DNA from: Bacteroidota bacterium
GTDB taxonomy: Bacteria; Bacteroidota; Bacteroidia; Chitinophagales; Chitinophagaceae
Direction: 5' to 3'
Assembly (NCBI GenBank): GCA_023416995.1
Contig: JAEZGI010000083.1
Span: forward strand, 20,517-84,516
Length of the DNA: 64,000 bases
Under the pieces are notes generated by a model, which worked only from the letters and a program-made list of their open reading frames with translations, was not told the origin of the DNA and did not search any database. The translations under genes and the position numbers were made by a program. Positions 55,267-64,000 of the stretch are shown here, one piece after another (position 1 is the first letter of the stretch; each line of letters begins with the position of its first letter).

Positions 55267-56085
55267 TTATGACTTATCGCTGCAAATTTCATCGATGACT
55301 TCAACCAATTTTTGTGGCATGGAGAAAAACGGAGAGTGGCTGCTTGGTAAGGTGATCACTTTTCTGACAGGCATATTGTTCAGAATACTTCTCCTGTCAA
55401 GATCACGGGAAGCTGTGCAATGAATGTAATATTTGCTTATTGCGCCATAACGAGCATCGGTTACCTGCAAAGGCGTTCCAAGTACTACAGTAGGCTGCCA
55501 TTTTGCATATTTTTTTAACAGTTCAAGATCTTCCTCAGGGCAGTCATGACAAAACACCGCTTGTTTCCTTGAAGCCGGAACATTCACTAATTTTTTGTCC
55601 TCTGAAAACTCCAGGAAGTCGGGTTCCATATCTGGAAGTTTAGTTGCTGCACTTTCTGCTGCTTTGGTGATGAACCCTACCTGGTCGAAGATGGATTCAC
55701 CGTTCTTCAGTAAAAACGCATCCAGGTATATTAATCTTGACACTTTTTCGGTGCCTAATACTTCTGCTGCCTGCGAAATAACAGCACCGCCCATTGAATG
55801 GCCCAGCAGAATCACTTTGCCCGGCATTTTGTTAGCGCTTGAAACCACTGTGGCCACATAATCTGCAAGCGTTAACTCTTCCGCCTTTAAACCATCGTTT
55901 CCATAGCCGGGCAGATCCGGCGCACTTACTTTATATCCTTTCTGTTCCAGCAACGGCACTACCTTATGCCATGCATAACTTCCAAACCAGGCACCATGCA
56001 CCAGCACAATTGAGGGCTTTATAGTTTGAGCAGACAACACATTCATGCTCCCGGCGAACAGAAGTAAACACATAATTGATTTCAT
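55267..56085 (-). CDS. Exported alpha/beta hydrolase
   Basis: 272 residues with a signal peptide ending near LSAQ (residue 19). The fold is marked by IVLVHGAWFGSYAWHKV (oxyanion HG), the nucleophile elbow GHSMGGAVI, an Asp region after the last strands and the late His in LPSSHSPFFSMP. It resembles esterase or MhpC-type hydrolases of the salicylate-esterase branch. Natural substrate unknown. Confidence 0.92.
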   Translation of the reverse strand: MKSIMCLLLFAGSMNVLSAQTIKPSIVLVHGAWFGSYAWHKVVPLLEQKGYKVSAPDLPGYGNDGLKAEELTLADYVATVVSSANKMPGKVILLGHSMGGAVISQAAEVLGTEKVSRLIYLDAFLLKNGESIFDQVGFITKAAESAATKLPDMEPDFLEFSEDKKLVNVPASRKQAVFCHDCPEEDLELLKKYAKWQPTVVLGTPLQVTDARYGAISKYYIHCTASRDLDRRSILNNMPVRKVITLPSSHSPFFSMPQKLVEVIDEICSDKS

Positions 56086-56155
56086 AAAAAAGATTATTGC
56101 TCAAAGATGCATCAGCCACCCGCTGCTGTGGTGGTAAAAAAAAGACATTGTTGGA

Positions 56156-57010
56156 TTAAGCGATATCAACTACCCGGCTTTTATATATTTCCGGCGCCAG
56201 ACCAAGGACGTTTTCCGGAGAGCCGTCTTCCAGTTTATGCAGTTGATTAGGATTACAACCGGTAAAAGTTTTATAGTCTCTCACAAGATGTTGATAGTCG
56301 TGGTAATTAAACTCCATTGCAAGGTTGAGCCAGGTTTTAGAAGGGAACCTGTTCCGGTAATTATAAACCTTATTGAAACGCACGATACGCGAATAAATTT
56401 TCGGATTGATTCCTGCACGCTGGTAAAACAATCTCTCAAATTGTTTCAAACCCATACAAGACGCATGAGCCCACGATTCTATGTTGTTGATGTAAGTAGT
56501 GTTTACATTCTGAATAAAATCATCCATCAGCAAACACTCTTTATGCCGGTTACGGATCAGATCATCAACAAATTTGTGAAGTACTACAAGCAAAGCTTCA
56601 TAATGCTTCGCGTCATGTAACTGTTGCAACACCGTATAAACATTATTGGAAAAAAGCAATGCCCCGTCAAGGTGCCGGTCGGTCAGTTCACTTGCCGGCA
56701 TGCCGGTAAGCCTGTAGATAGCCGTAGGTTGAAAAACCACCTGCACGTCAAACAACTCATAACTGCTATAGCGCGTAGTGCTTTTTGTTTGCTGGCCATT
56801 GAACATCACCCGCGGCATGGGTGTAAGCACACCGGCTTCGTTCGATAAACTAAAAGGGTCAGTCAAAAAAAAGTGTAAACAGTTTTCAGGTTTTGGTGGA
56901 TATAATTTGATGGGCGGAGTTTGACCATCTTCAAACTGGAAATGCACAATACGGTAACACTGCACAAACTGGCGCTGATGCGCGGCGGCAGGGAAATCAC
57001 GTAATATCAT
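56156..57010 (-). CDS. AraC-family transcriptional regulator
   Basis: 284 residues. The N-terminal half (YRIVHFQFEDGQTPPIKLYPPKPENCLHFFL in parts) looks like the DUF6597 ligand-binding domain, and the C-terminal 100 residues form the double HTH (GLKQFERLFYQRAGINPKIYSRIVRFNKVY, WLNLAMEFNYHDYQHLVRDYKTFTGCNPNQ in parts). It starts 10 bp after the flavoprotein gene and is probably co-transcribed with it, which makes that gene a likely target. Confidence 0.9.
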   Translation of the reverse strand: MILRDFPAAAHQRQFVQCYRIVHFQFEDGQTPPIKLYPPKPENCLHFFLTDPFSLSNEAGVLTPMPRVMFNGQQTKSTTRYSSYELFDVQVVFQPTAIYRLTGMPASELTDRHLDGALLFSNNVYTVLQQLHDAKHYEALLVVLHKFVDDLIRNRHKECLLMDDFIQNVNTTYINNIESWAHASCMGLKQFERLFYQRAGINPKIYSRIVRFNKVYNYRNRFPSKTWLNLAMEFNYHDYQHLVRDYKTFTGCNPNQLHKLEDGSPENVLGLAPEIYKSRVVDIA

Positions 57011-57020
57011 GTCCTAAACT

Positions 57021-58358
57021 TTAAAGATATCGTCGTAGAAAATCATTCCTGAACTTGCCGTCTGGATCGTAACCGGCAACAAACGTTTTGAACTCATTAA
57101 ACTTTGGATACCTGGATCGAAGCTTTTCCGGTTCCATGGCAAACAATTTGCCCCAGTGTGGCCGCACTTTAAAAGGATCAAGTACAGATTCAATCTTCGG
57201 CAATAATTTACTGACTGCGTCCCAATCCTGTTTCCAGGTGAAGTGCAGCGCAATAGCGTCCTGTTTGTAACAGGTACTCATCCAGTATTCATCAGCTTGG
57301 ATGGCACGAATCTCTGAAATCAACAGGTGTGGGCTTATTTCTTCTCCCAGGGCAGCAACTGCCATGAACGCTTTGTAGCCATGTTCGCGCGGCACAAAGT
57401 ATTCCGATTGCAATTCAACGCCACTGCTGGGTGTAAAACCCATCTTGAAATGCGGCAGCCTTTCGTACCAGGGACCCGGTACGCCCAACTGATCGGTACA
57501 ATGCTCAGCCGAAAGTTCTACAATAGGATGCAGGTTTTTCTTTGCCGCAATACCCCCATGAAATGTTTTCATGTTTGCGAAATCAACCTGATCAGCCGCA
57601 GCAGCCTTGATCCAGACTTCATCTACTTTTTCATTGCGCCAGTCAGTGAATAAACTGACGCTATAGGCGGCGGACATTATCGCATCAAAATGTTCCTTTA
57701 GCGAATCAAATGGCATATTCTGAAACACATACTGCCGAACCGTAAAGGTTGGCCTGATATCTAACGTTATGCTTGTAAGCACACCAATGGCACCGAGACC
57801 CACAACAGCCGCATTGAATTTATCTCCATCATTTTTTCTTGATAACCGAACCAGTGATCCGTCTGCAGCTACAAATTCAATGGCAGCAACACCCGAAGCA
57901 AGATTACCATTAGTAACCCCTGAACCATGAGTCGCTGTAGTGATAGCGCCAGCAACAGAGATGTGTGGCAAAGATGCGAGATTATGTAAAGCGTAACCCT
58001 TCTCATCAAGGTAAGGGGCAAGCTCTCCATATTTCATACCTGCGCCAACTGTAACGGTAGACTCGCGGGTATCAAGTGAAAGTACCTTGTTGAATTTTGA
58101 AACCGATACAAACTGATCCTTGCTATCTGCAATCTGATTAAAACAATGACGAGTGCCCAGTACTTTGAAGTTCCTGGTCGTCTTTACAAACTCCTGGAGA
58201 TCTTTTACATTTTTTACGGTGCGTAATCGCTTTGTACCATAGGTCAGGTTACCTGCCCAGTTCTTTAAAGTATCATCAGTCACCCAGCCGGTAAGAGGTG
58301 CAAATAAAGGAGAAGCCATAGCCGCAGTAGTAAGTTTTATAAAGGTCCGTTTTTTCAT
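57021..58358 (-). CDS. Exported FAD-linked alditol/sugar-lactone oxidase-like protein
   Basis: 445 residues from the ATG at 58358 (MKKRTFIKLTTAAMASPLF), which starts an export signal; the frame is open 14 codons further. The FAD-binding PCMH domain has VLGTRHCFNQIADS, where the His sits where alditol and sugar oxidases bind FAD covalently, and ISVAGAITTATHGSG. The C-terminal ALO domain ends PHWGKLFAMEPEKLRSRYPKFNEFKT. Members oxidise xylitol, sorbitol, arabinono- or gulono-lactone with oxygen, giving peroxide. Which polyol is used cannot be seen. The AraC gene follows at 10 bp. Confidence 0.9.
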   Translation of the reverse strand: MKKRTFIKLTTAAMASPLFAPLTGWVTDDTLKNWAGNLTYGTKRLRTVKNVKDLQEFVKTTRNFKVLGTRHCFNQIADSKDQFVSVSKFNKVLSLDTRESTVTVGAGMKYGELAPYLDEKGYALHNLASLPHISVAGAITTATHGSGVTNGNLASGVAAIEFVAADGSLVRLSRKNDGDKFNAAVVGLGAIGVLTSITLDIRPTFTVRQYVFQNMPFDSLKEHFDAIMSAAYSVSLFTDWRNEKVDEVWIKAAAADQVDFANMKTFHGGIAAKKNLHPIVELSAEHCTDQLGVPGPWYERLPHFKMGFTPSSGVELQSEYFVPREHGYKAFMAVAALGEEISPHLLISEIRAIQADEYWMSTCYKQDAIALHFTWKQDWDAVSKLLPKIESVLDPFKVRPHWGKLFAMEPEKLRSRYPKFNEFKTFVAGYDPDGKFRNDFLRRYL

Positions 58359-58508
58359 CCCGCAAGAATTTTCTCCATTGAATGTACGGATAAAAGCCAA
58401 TACTTAGTGGCGGCAGGATGACGGATTCACCCCCCGTATTTGTCCCACGGCTACCCCATGCATGAATAAAAGCGATTATACTTTTACATCACACAAAAAC
58501 AAAAAGCC

Positions 58509-58904
58509 ATGAACACTAACAAATCAATTAAGATCATTTTCTGGGTAAGTACGATTATCATTTTTCTTTTTGAAGGGGTGATGCCAGCACTGACCGGTAA
58601 CACTGAATTAGCGAAAGAAGGTGTCAGGCATCTTGGTTATCCTGATTATTTCCGCGTAATGCTTAATGTGTACAAAGTAATTGGTTCAATTATTATCGTT
58701 TTGCCGTTCATAAATGGCAGGGTAAAGGAATGGGCCTATTTTGGATTGGGCATAACAATGATTTCTGCTTTTGTGAGCCATGTTGCAACTGATGGATTGT
58801 CCGGCATGTCATTTTTTCCATTGCTGATTTTCGCTATACTGCTCACCTCTTACCTGAGTTATCATAAACTCCAGGCGCGCCGTGAATTATCACTTGCGCA
58901 TTAA
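58509..58904 (+). CDS. DoxX-family small membrane protein
   Basis: 131 residues with four hydrophobic segments (about 11-27, 52-70, 76-97 and 101-118). The pattern FFEGVMPALTG, VRHLGYPDYFRVMLNVYKVIG and GLGITMISAFVSHVATDG fits the DoxX-like family. Members occur with redox enzymes; the neighbouring flavoprotein is divergent, so any functional link is weak. Monocistronic. Confidence 0.88.
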   Translation: MNTNKSIKIIFWVSTIIIFLFEGVMPALTGNTELAKEGVRHLGYPDYFRVMLNVYKVIGSIIIVLPFINGRVKEWAYFGLGITMISAFVSHVATDGLSGMSFFPLLIFAILLTSYLSYHKLQARRELSLAH

Positions 58905-58907
58905 ATG

Positions 58908-58944
58908 CGCGAAGGCTGCTTTTCTTTGAGAAACAGCCTTCGCG
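58908..58944. terminator. Bidirectional terminator between DoxX and DinB genes
   Basis: CGCGAAGGCTG (58908-58918) and CAGCCTTCGCG (58934-58944) make a perfect 11-bp stem with a 15-nt loop. The loop includes a TTTTCTTT run and the genes on either side converge. Confidence 0.85.
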
Positions 58945-58969
58945 TGTGCTATCGTACGATTTCTTTTTA

Positions 58970-59488
58970 TCAAAGAGTGTCCCAGAAAGCGGGAGGTTCT
59001 ATTCCCAATGACCGCAGGTAAACATAACCCTGGCCACGATGATGAATTTCATTATGTATGAAGTAAAGAATGGTTGAGTAGTTTTCATCTTCATACATTT
59101 GAAAGGCAAGCTCAACTTCATGAAAACGCGGTCCGGATATTTTTGGCCATTCGCGGTTTATATGTTCAGTCAGTTCATCCCATAAGCGTAGCAATTCCTG
59201 TTTGCTGCGGGCCGATTCAGGTAAGCCATGGTTTGATTCTGTACCGTCCATTTTTGGCCATTCACCGGTGACTATGCCAATCACGCCGAAATGTGCCATG
59301 CCGATAAATTCCATAACCATGTCGGCGAAGGGTCGCATCCCACCAACTGAATAATTAAGCAACTTATCTTCCGGGAAGGCCATGATCACTTTGCGGGTCA
59401 ACCGGCGTTGAGCCTGCCATTGGTCCAGTAGAATCCGGGGGGTGATTACAGGGTAACCCGTAACTTCTGTTTGCATTACTTGTTCCAT
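58970..59488 (-). CDS. DinB-family metal-binding protein
   Basis: 172 residues. The four-helix DinB fold is indicated by MVMEFIGMAHFGVIGIVTGEW (first His) and YFIHNEIHHRGQGYVYLRSLGI (His-x3-His), the usual three-His metal site. Family members include thiol transferases of the mycothiol/bacillithiol type and uncharacterised stress proteins. Start MEQVMQTE; a second Met lies five codons on. Cytoplasmic; function not assignable. Confidence 0.88.
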   Translation of the reverse strand: MEQVMQTEVTGYPVITPRILLDQWQAQRRLTRKVIMAFPEDKLLNYSVGGMRPFADMVMEFIGMAHFGVIGIVTGEWPKMDGTESNHGLPESARSKQELLRLWDELTEHINREWPKISGPRFHEVELAFQMYEDENYSTILYFIHNEIHHRGQGYVYLRSLGIEPPAFWDTL

Positions 59489-59586
59489 ATCATTGAGTTT
59501 TTTGATTACGGAACGAAGCTAATGTCAACCGGTGACAGCCCTATGTCAGCAGCTTTTTCTGACCGGAAAATATTCTCGAAGACAGG

Positions 59587-60264
59587 TTATTTCCGCAGTA
59601 TATCGAGGTTGTGATTGAACGCATCGCTTAAGGGAATTTTCGTATTGCCTATTGTTAGCTGATGACGCTCAATTTTGTCAATCTTGTTGATGGCAACAAC
59701 AAAAGACCTATGAACGCGTACAAATTTTGAGGAAGGCAATAAGTTAATGGCTTCAACAAAGGTGCTTCTTGCCAAAATTGACTTATCAGGCAGAACAAAA
59801 GTTACATAGTTACCCGAAGCTTCAAGGTACAGGATATCCTCATACATCACCTTGACCTGTTCATACCCTGTTTTTACGTACAGATGATCAGACGTTTCCG
59901 CAGCGTTCCGAAAATTAAATAATTCAAAAGCTTTGTTACACCCTTTCAGAAAACGGGAAAGCGAAAAAGGCTTTAGCAGGTAATCGACAGCGTCCATCTC
60001 AAAACTCGCAACAGCGTGTTCAGAATATGCAGTGGTGAAGATCAGGAGCGGTTTTTTATTGAGACTATGGAAAAATTCAATCCCTGAAATATCAGGCATC
60101 TTAATGTCAAGGAAGATTAAGTCAACTTGTTCACGTTGTAAATACTCCAGGCCCATAAAAGCATCTGTAAAGGTTGCTTTTAGATCAAGAAAGGGAACTC
60201 TCGACGCATGTGCCTTTACTACCTCCAGTGCAATTTGTTCATCATCAATGGCGATTGCCCGCAT
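59587..60264 (-). CDS. LytTR-family response regulator
   Basis: 225 residues. The receiver domain (1-118) has the acidic pair IDDEQ, phospho-acceptor D53 in LIFLDIKMPD and the Lys of YLLKPFS. The LytTR DNA-binding domain (about 128-225) shows YLEASGNYVTFVLPD and FVRVHRSFVVAINKID. Its start overlaps the end of the kinase gene by 20 bp, so the two are translationally coupled. Targets unknown. Confidence 0.96.
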   Translation of the reverse strand: MRAIAIDDEQIALEVVKAHASRVPFLDLKATFTDAFMGLEYLQREQVDLIFLDIKMPDISGIEFFHSLNKKPLLIFTTAYSEHAVASFEMDAVDYLLKPFSLSRFLKGCNKAFELFNFRNAAETSDHLYVKTGYEQVKVMYEDILYLEASGNYVTFVLPDKSILARSTFVEAINLLPSSKFVRVHRSFVVAINKIDKIERHQLTIGNTKIPLSDAFNHNLDILRK

Positions 60265-61849
60265 GCTTGGTTTTTTTTAATAACTGTATCGTCAAATGAA
60301 TAAAAAAATCCTTTCCTGTTTCCCGGATTATCAGTTCGTGTCGCCCGGGGTACAGCGCCTGCAGACGCTGGCGGACATTAGTTAACCCAAAGCCACTTTT
60401 ATCTTTTTCTGGATCATTGTCTGTACCGGGATGTTTGCTGTTATATACGTCAAAATAAAGCGTATTTTCCTTCAATTCGAGCGTGATTTTGATATGTGAA
60501 TTTTCGCGGAAGCTAATGCCGTGTTTGAAGGCGTTTTCAACGAAGGGAATCAACAGCATTGGGGCAATTTCCACCGGATGAACGGATTGGTCGATTGCGG
60601 TATCAATACGCACTGATGGCACCGGATCGGTTCGAAGTTTCTGGAGCCCAATATAATTATTGACGTATTCAATTTCCCTTGAAAGTGAAATGGATTCCTG
60701 CATATTTTCCTGCAACATAAACCTCATCATTCCACCGAGTCGCTCGATACCGTCTGCCGTACGTTCCGCTTTTTCCTGCAACGCAGTTCCATAAATAGTG
60801 TTAAGCGCATTAAACAGGAAATGAGGATTGATCTGGGAGCGAAGGAAATCAAGGCTCGCGTTTGATTTGCCAAGTTGGCTCCGCAGCGCAAACAATTCTT
60901 CGTTGCCTTTGAGCCTTCGTTTAAAAATGATCCAGGAAAGTGGTACCGTGACAAGTAACTGGAACAATGAATTCAACAGGCTGGTTTCAAAAGCAAAATC
61001 GTCATGATGTACAAAGCTCACTATTACCAGGTAGCAGGGTATAAAGGCTATCAACAAAATGAACGCAGCATGTGCAACATATTTAAGAAACGCTTTTGTG
61101 CTTTTGATATACTTAGGAATTAAAGCAGTTAAAGCATACCAGTGCAAAGCGATACCTGTCGGAAGAAATGTACCCCAAAGCACAGCAGCGCCTTTTCCTG
61201 CTTCACCTGCCACGAGCAGGAACAAAACAAAGAGCCAGATCATTATAGCATATAACCCTTCCTGGGTGGTAAAAGGATAGCGTTCACGGATGGATTCAGT
61301 ATGTAAAAGAATATAGAGACACATGTACTTAACGGCTGTGTAAAAGCCGAATACCAGTGTAAGTTTACAGGTATACAGCAGCGCCCGTGAAAACAGGGAA
61401 ATAAAAACAGCGTCTTTTGACCCGACCGTTACAAACATCCAGGCTTTTTGATAAGTATCTGTTACCCCAAAAACAATCGTCATAAATACGATCAGCATAA
61501 GGGTATAAAACAAATTTGCCAGTACGTTTTGTTTCCGTACCAGTTGTGGTACAATCAAAAAGTTCAAAACAAGGAAAACACCAAAAAGCAACAAATTTTT
61601 GAAAAGCTGGGGCACGAAATAGTGGAAGTAATAATTGAATCTTATACCCTCGCTTTGAAAGCGAAAGCGGTTTGGGGCAAAGGCACTGTCTGGATTACTT
61701 GTCAATCCTTCTGTTATAAAAAAGAATAACAAAAACACAAATAGTGTAAGCACTGCCCAGAATTCAATTCGCTTAAAAGTCTCGCGTTTTATTGCACCGT
61801 CGATCATATTACTCATTTGAGTGCAATAATAGTTTAAGCGCTTAACCAC
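60245..61849 (-). CDS. LytS/YehU-type sensor histidine kinase
   Basis: 534 residues at the longest; starts at 61816 (MSNMID) or 61807 are also possible. About seven hydrophobic segments span residues 30-310. The His_kinase dimerisation region has LRSQINPHFLFNALNTIYG with phospho-acceptor H343, and the ATPase domain has LLIPFVENAFKHG and GFGLTNVRQRLQALYPG. No extracytoplasmic sensor domain is seen, so sensing is probably within the membrane. Cognate LytTR regulator is coupled downstream. Confidence 0.95.
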   Translation of the reverse strand: MVKRLNYYCTQMSNMIDGAIKRETFKRIEFWAVLTLFVFLLFFFITEGLTSNPDSAFAPNRFRFQSEGIRFNYYFHYFVPQLFKNLLLFGVFLVLNFLIVPQLVRKQNVLANLFYTLMLIVFMTIVFGVTDTYQKAWMFVTVGSKDAVFISLFSRALLYTCKLTLVFGFYTAVKYMCLYILLHTESIRERYPFTTQEGLYAIMIWLFVLFLLVAGEAGKGAAVLWGTFLPTGIALHWYALTALIPKYIKSTKAFLKYVAHAAFILLIAFIPCYLVIVSFVHHDDFAFETSLLNSLFQLLVTVPLSWIIFKRRLKGNEELFALRSQLGKSNASLDFLRSQINPHFLFNALNTIYGTALQEKAERTADGIERLGGMMRFMLQENMQESISLSREIEYVNNYIGLQKLRTDPVPSVRIDTAIDQSVHPVEIAPMLLIPFVENAFKHGISFRENSHIKITLELKENTLYFDVYNSKHPGTDNDPEKDKSGFGLTNVRQRLQALYPGRHELIIRETGKDFFIHLTIQLLKKTKHAGNRH

Positions 61850-62057
61850 GAAGATTGAATGTGACGAACCTGCCCAAAAATGTGTCGGATCAGCAGCGGA
61901 TCAACTCCAAAACCTTCCGGACCGTAATCTCCCATCACCAATAGCAGTAAGCTGAGTTTATGTCACATCAACCCGAGCGCTCGTCACTCTGCCGAACAGC
62001 TAGTGACGGAAGCCGCTAATCTTGCAGCTGAAAGCGATCTACATCAAAAACATATTT

Positions 62058-62357
62058 ATGAAATACATTCTTATAACCCTGGTTGTTATTGCCGTTTGCG
62101 CACAAGTTATTGCTCAACGACCCGTAACTATTCATTGCAGCAACCTGGCTAAAAACACTGTCACCTCCGGCAGTGAGGTAACCGATCGGTTCGGTCAGAA
62201 CGGCTCCGGGATGCATGCTTATTATTTCAGCAAACACCTGCTCAAGTTGCGCAGGTATATTTTTAACGGCCTTTACCAGGGACAGCGTATTTGTTTACGT
62301 CTTTACCATTATGTCTCGCCGCTAGGCGTAACCATCGAAAAACCCCTGCACAGGTAA
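62058..62357 (+). CDS. Possible small secreted protein
   Basis: 99 residues from the ATG at 62058 with a good signal peptide (MKYILITLVVIAVCAQVIAQ). The mature part (RPVTIHCSNLAKNTVTSG, then a basic C-terminus LLKLRRYIFNGLYQGQRICLR) matches nothing I know and has no conserved look. The stop lies in the loop of a GC-rich hairpin. It may be real, perhaps decayed, or chance. Confidence 0.35.
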   Translation: MKYILITLVVIAVCAQVIAQRPVTIHCSNLAKNTVTSGSEVTDRFGQNGSGMHAYYFSKHLLKLRRYIFNGLYQGQRICLRLYHYVSPLGVTIEKPLHR

Positions 62358-62367
62358 GGTGCAGGGG
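62343..62367. terminator. Hairpin at the end of the small secreted ORF
   Basis: CCCCTGCAC (62343-62351) and GTGCAGGGG (62359-62367) form a 9-bp stem with a 7-nt loop that carries the TAA stop of the small ORF. No T-tract follows. Confidence 0.6.
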
Positions 62368-62480
62368 CCGGTGAGCGCCGTTGCAGAATATGCGTGCCGG
62401 CGGCATATAAACTGAAGGGGGATTAATTTCTGGCGGGTACTGTTGGGTTGCGTTTTATAAAACTACGCCCCTTCGGGCTC

Positions 62481-62511
62481 AATAACAATACAACTTTCGT
62501 TGTACGTTATT
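62481..62511. repeat. Inverted repeat upstream of the glycosyltransferase
   Basis: AATAAC plus TACAAC (62481-62494) pair with GTTGTA plus GTTATT (62499-62511) in a two-part stem around TTTC. Just before it GCCC-CTTC-GGGC (62467-62478) is a small tetraloop hairpin. These may end transcription from the left or act on the GT8 leader. Confidence 0.45.
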
Positions 62512-62626
62512 AAACATCTTGCCTTAAATCAACATTTGTTGAACGGTATGTAGGGCTGTATGAGATTATGAACACGCTTCGTAATTTTCATCCATAAACC
62601 TTAACCTTCAACCAACAGGATTTCAA

Positions 62627-63559
62627 TTGGAAACTTTCCGTGACTCCGCTTACCCTACAGAGACGATTCATATCGCAATGGCATTCGACACAAATTATGT
62701 TTCGCCATTTATAGTGCTGATGACTTCTGTGTTTATTAACAACAAAAATCGCAAACTGCATATCCACGTGATTCTTTCTGAAGCAACTGCCGCGCAGAAA
62801 GGGCAACTTGAAAAGTTCATCAAACGATCCGGCGGAACAATAACATTCTACGAGGTTTCACCCGCCTTACTTTACGGCTTAAAAGCACCAAAAGACAGCC
62901 ATATTACTATCGCGACTTTTTATCGGCTGTTTCTACCGCAACTGGTGCCTGCTTCGGTTGAAAAATTATTGTACCTGGATCCTGATATTATCACACTGGC
63001 AGATCTATCAGGTTTATACAACACCCCGATGAATGGTTTCGCCCTTGCCGCAGTACCGGAAATCAATCAGGCCTGGGTTCGGTCGGACCTGGGATTTACA
63101 AAAAAGGAAGACTATTTCAATGCCGGAGTGATGCTCATTAATGTTAAAGAATGGATCAATCAGAAAATAACTGAACGTGCCGTTGTTTATGCCCGGAACA
63201 ACCATGATACGATTGTATGGGCCGACCAGGATGCACTCAACGGGGTGGTATTTGGCAATTTTCTAAAACTTCCCGCCAGATTTAATGTTTTGCATTTTGA
63301 TGTACCGGAAGATCTTTCCCGTAAAGCGTACGAGCGGTTTTTGTCAGACAAAATAATTGTTCACTTCACCAATGTAAAGCACAAACCCTGGAGCAAAACC
63401 ACCAAATCGAGGCTCCGCTATGTGTATATGTATTACCTCAGTCGTTCACCAAGGTGGCCCGAACGTTTCCTGCTTGACTTCAAATATTATACAGTGCGGT
63501 TGCGGCGTAACTTCAGGCGACGCCTCACAAAACGGGCAATTATCAGTACTGCGCTATAG
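62627..63559 (+). CDS. GT8-family glycosyltransferase
   Basis: 310 residues from a TTG at 62627 with AGGA eight bases upstream; the alternative ATG at 62678 would cut into the first beta strand (ETIHIAMAFDTNYV), so TTG is preferred. Features: VLMTSVFINNKNRKLHIHVIL, the metal-binding D118-P-D120 in LYLDPDIITL, YFNAGVMLINVKEW, ADQDALNGVVFG and the late HFTNVKHKPW. The family transfers galactose or glucose with retention, often onto lipopolysaccharide. The C-terminal tail is strongly basic (RLRRNFRRRLTKRA), suggesting membrane contact. Confidence 0.92.
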   Translation: METFRDSAYPTETIHIAMAFDTNYVSPFIVLMTSVFINNKNRKLHIHVILSEATAAQKGQLEKFIKRSGGTITFYEVSPALLYGLKAPKDSHITIATFYRLFLPQLVPASVEKLLYLDPDIITLADLSGLYNTPMNGFALAAVPEINQAWVRSDLGFTKKEDYFNAGVMLINVKEWINQKITERAVVYARNNHDTIVWADQDALNGVVFGNFLKLPARFNVLHFDVPEDLSRKAYERFLSDKIIVHFTNVKHKPWSKTTKSRLRYVYMYYLSRSPRWPERFLLDFKYYTVRLRRNFRRRLTKRAIISTAL

Positions 63560-63737
63560 CCATGATAACTGATCGGCTCGTCAGCCTGTTATTTACCCAT
63601 ACGACCATGCTTAATTTTTTTTAATACTGATTTTTCGGATCAGCATTTGCTGCTGAGATGTAGAATTAGCCACTAAAGAAGCTGCGGCATCATTTTTATA
63701 TAACATATTTAATTCATCACGACTAAACTAAAACACC

Positions 63738-64000
63738 ATGTCAGCAACCAGTAATGACACCGCGAACCCTAAACTAATGGAATTTTTTGCCACCTCTCTT
63801 CAGGAATTGTACTGGTCAGAAACCCATCTCACCAAAGTGCTTACTTCTATGAGCCAGGCAGCAACCGCGGAAGAATTGCGCGATGCCTTTAAACTCCACG
63901 CCGAACAAACAGAAAAACATGCAAAACGACTGGAAGAAGCTTTCAGCAAACTTAATATGCAACCGCAGGCAGAGCCAAGCGTTGGCTTGCAGGGACTTTT
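63738..64000 (+). CDS. YciE/YciF-type (DUF892) ferritin-like protein (3' partial)
   Basis: The frame opens at ATG 63738 and is still open at the right edge, giving 87 residues. MEFFATSLQELYWSETHLTKVL and LRDAFKLHAEQTEKHAKRLEEAF show the DUF892 pattern with conserved Glu and His residues of a di-iron four-helix bundle. Members are stress-induced in the cytoplasm. The last two helices are outside the window. Confidence 0.9.
   Translation, partial: MSATSNDTANPKLMEFFATSLQELYWSETHLTKVLTSMSQAATAEELRDAFKLHAEQTEKHAKRLEEAFSKLNMQPQAEPSVGLQGL

Noticed and set aside
55212..55304. Longer N-terminus for the small charged protein
   Set aside because: Overlaps the hydrolase gene and has no resemblance to the rest; ATG 55211 gives a coherent 60-residue protein.
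61850..62057. Possible RNA gene or riboswitch between the kinase and the small secreted ORF
   Set aside because: No stable extended fold or known motif visible by eye.

Overview
The window looks like chromosome from a Bacteroidota bacterium, most likely of the Chitinophagaceae type. The grounds are three SusC/SusD pairs, many lipoproteins with a Cys after a short hydrophobic leader, a propeller/Y_Y_Y/LuxR one-component sensor, LytS/LytTR and AraC regulators, and promoter-like sites of the Bacteroidota form (TTTG, about 20 nt, TAnnTTTG). Ribosome binding sites are weak throughout. I recognise no rRNA, tRNA, CRISPR array or intact insertion sequence. The family assignment is inference from gene content, not from a marker gene.

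Layout. (1) 1-8945: a SusC (cut at the left edge), a SusD and a periplasmic PQQ dehydrogenase with a built-in haem c domain form an operon. A DUF1080/FG-GAP protein follows behind a terminator-like hairpin. (2) 8946-10170: a gene-poor scar with a Cys-rich DUF5763-type protein, a 59-residue IS3 OrfA-like fragment and two 40-bp direct repeats. (3) 10171-25279: a polysaccharide utilisation locus reading leftwards (PKD lipoprotein, SusC, SusD, FG-GAP/ASPIC protein, GH16 laminarinase-type enzyme, second TIM-barrel glycosidase). It is divided from its probable regulator (977 aa, membrane-bound, LuxR HTH) by an intergenic region with four in-phase copies of TACTACATC. The GH16 type suggests beta-1,3-glucan as substrate. 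(4) 25360-30901: M14 and M20 peptidases, a Gfo/Idh/MocA oxidoreductase and a possible small protein.

(5) 30947-40672: a XRE regulator divergent from a five-gene operon encoding a YbjN-like protein, PspA/IM30, an OB-fold/NfeD-like membrane protein, a flotillin and a giant (about 1654 aa) AAA ATPase. It looks like a membrane-integrity or remodelling system and is the most interesting part of the window. A very good promoter and a pair of 9-bp direct repeats lie in the divergent region. (6) 41010-46141: a third SusC/SusD pair without enzymes beside it. (7) 46158-64000: mixed housekeeping and envelope genes: S41 peptidase, patatin-like membrane protein, Ala/Gly:cation symporter, M23 peptidase, sugar isomerase-like protein, alpha/beta hydrolase, AraC regulator with an alditol-oxidase-like flavoprotein, DoxX, DinB, a LytS/LytTR two-component pair, a GT8 glycosyltransferase and the start of a YciE/YciF ferritin-like gene cut by the right edge.

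All functions are assigned by reading motifs by eye; no database search was run.
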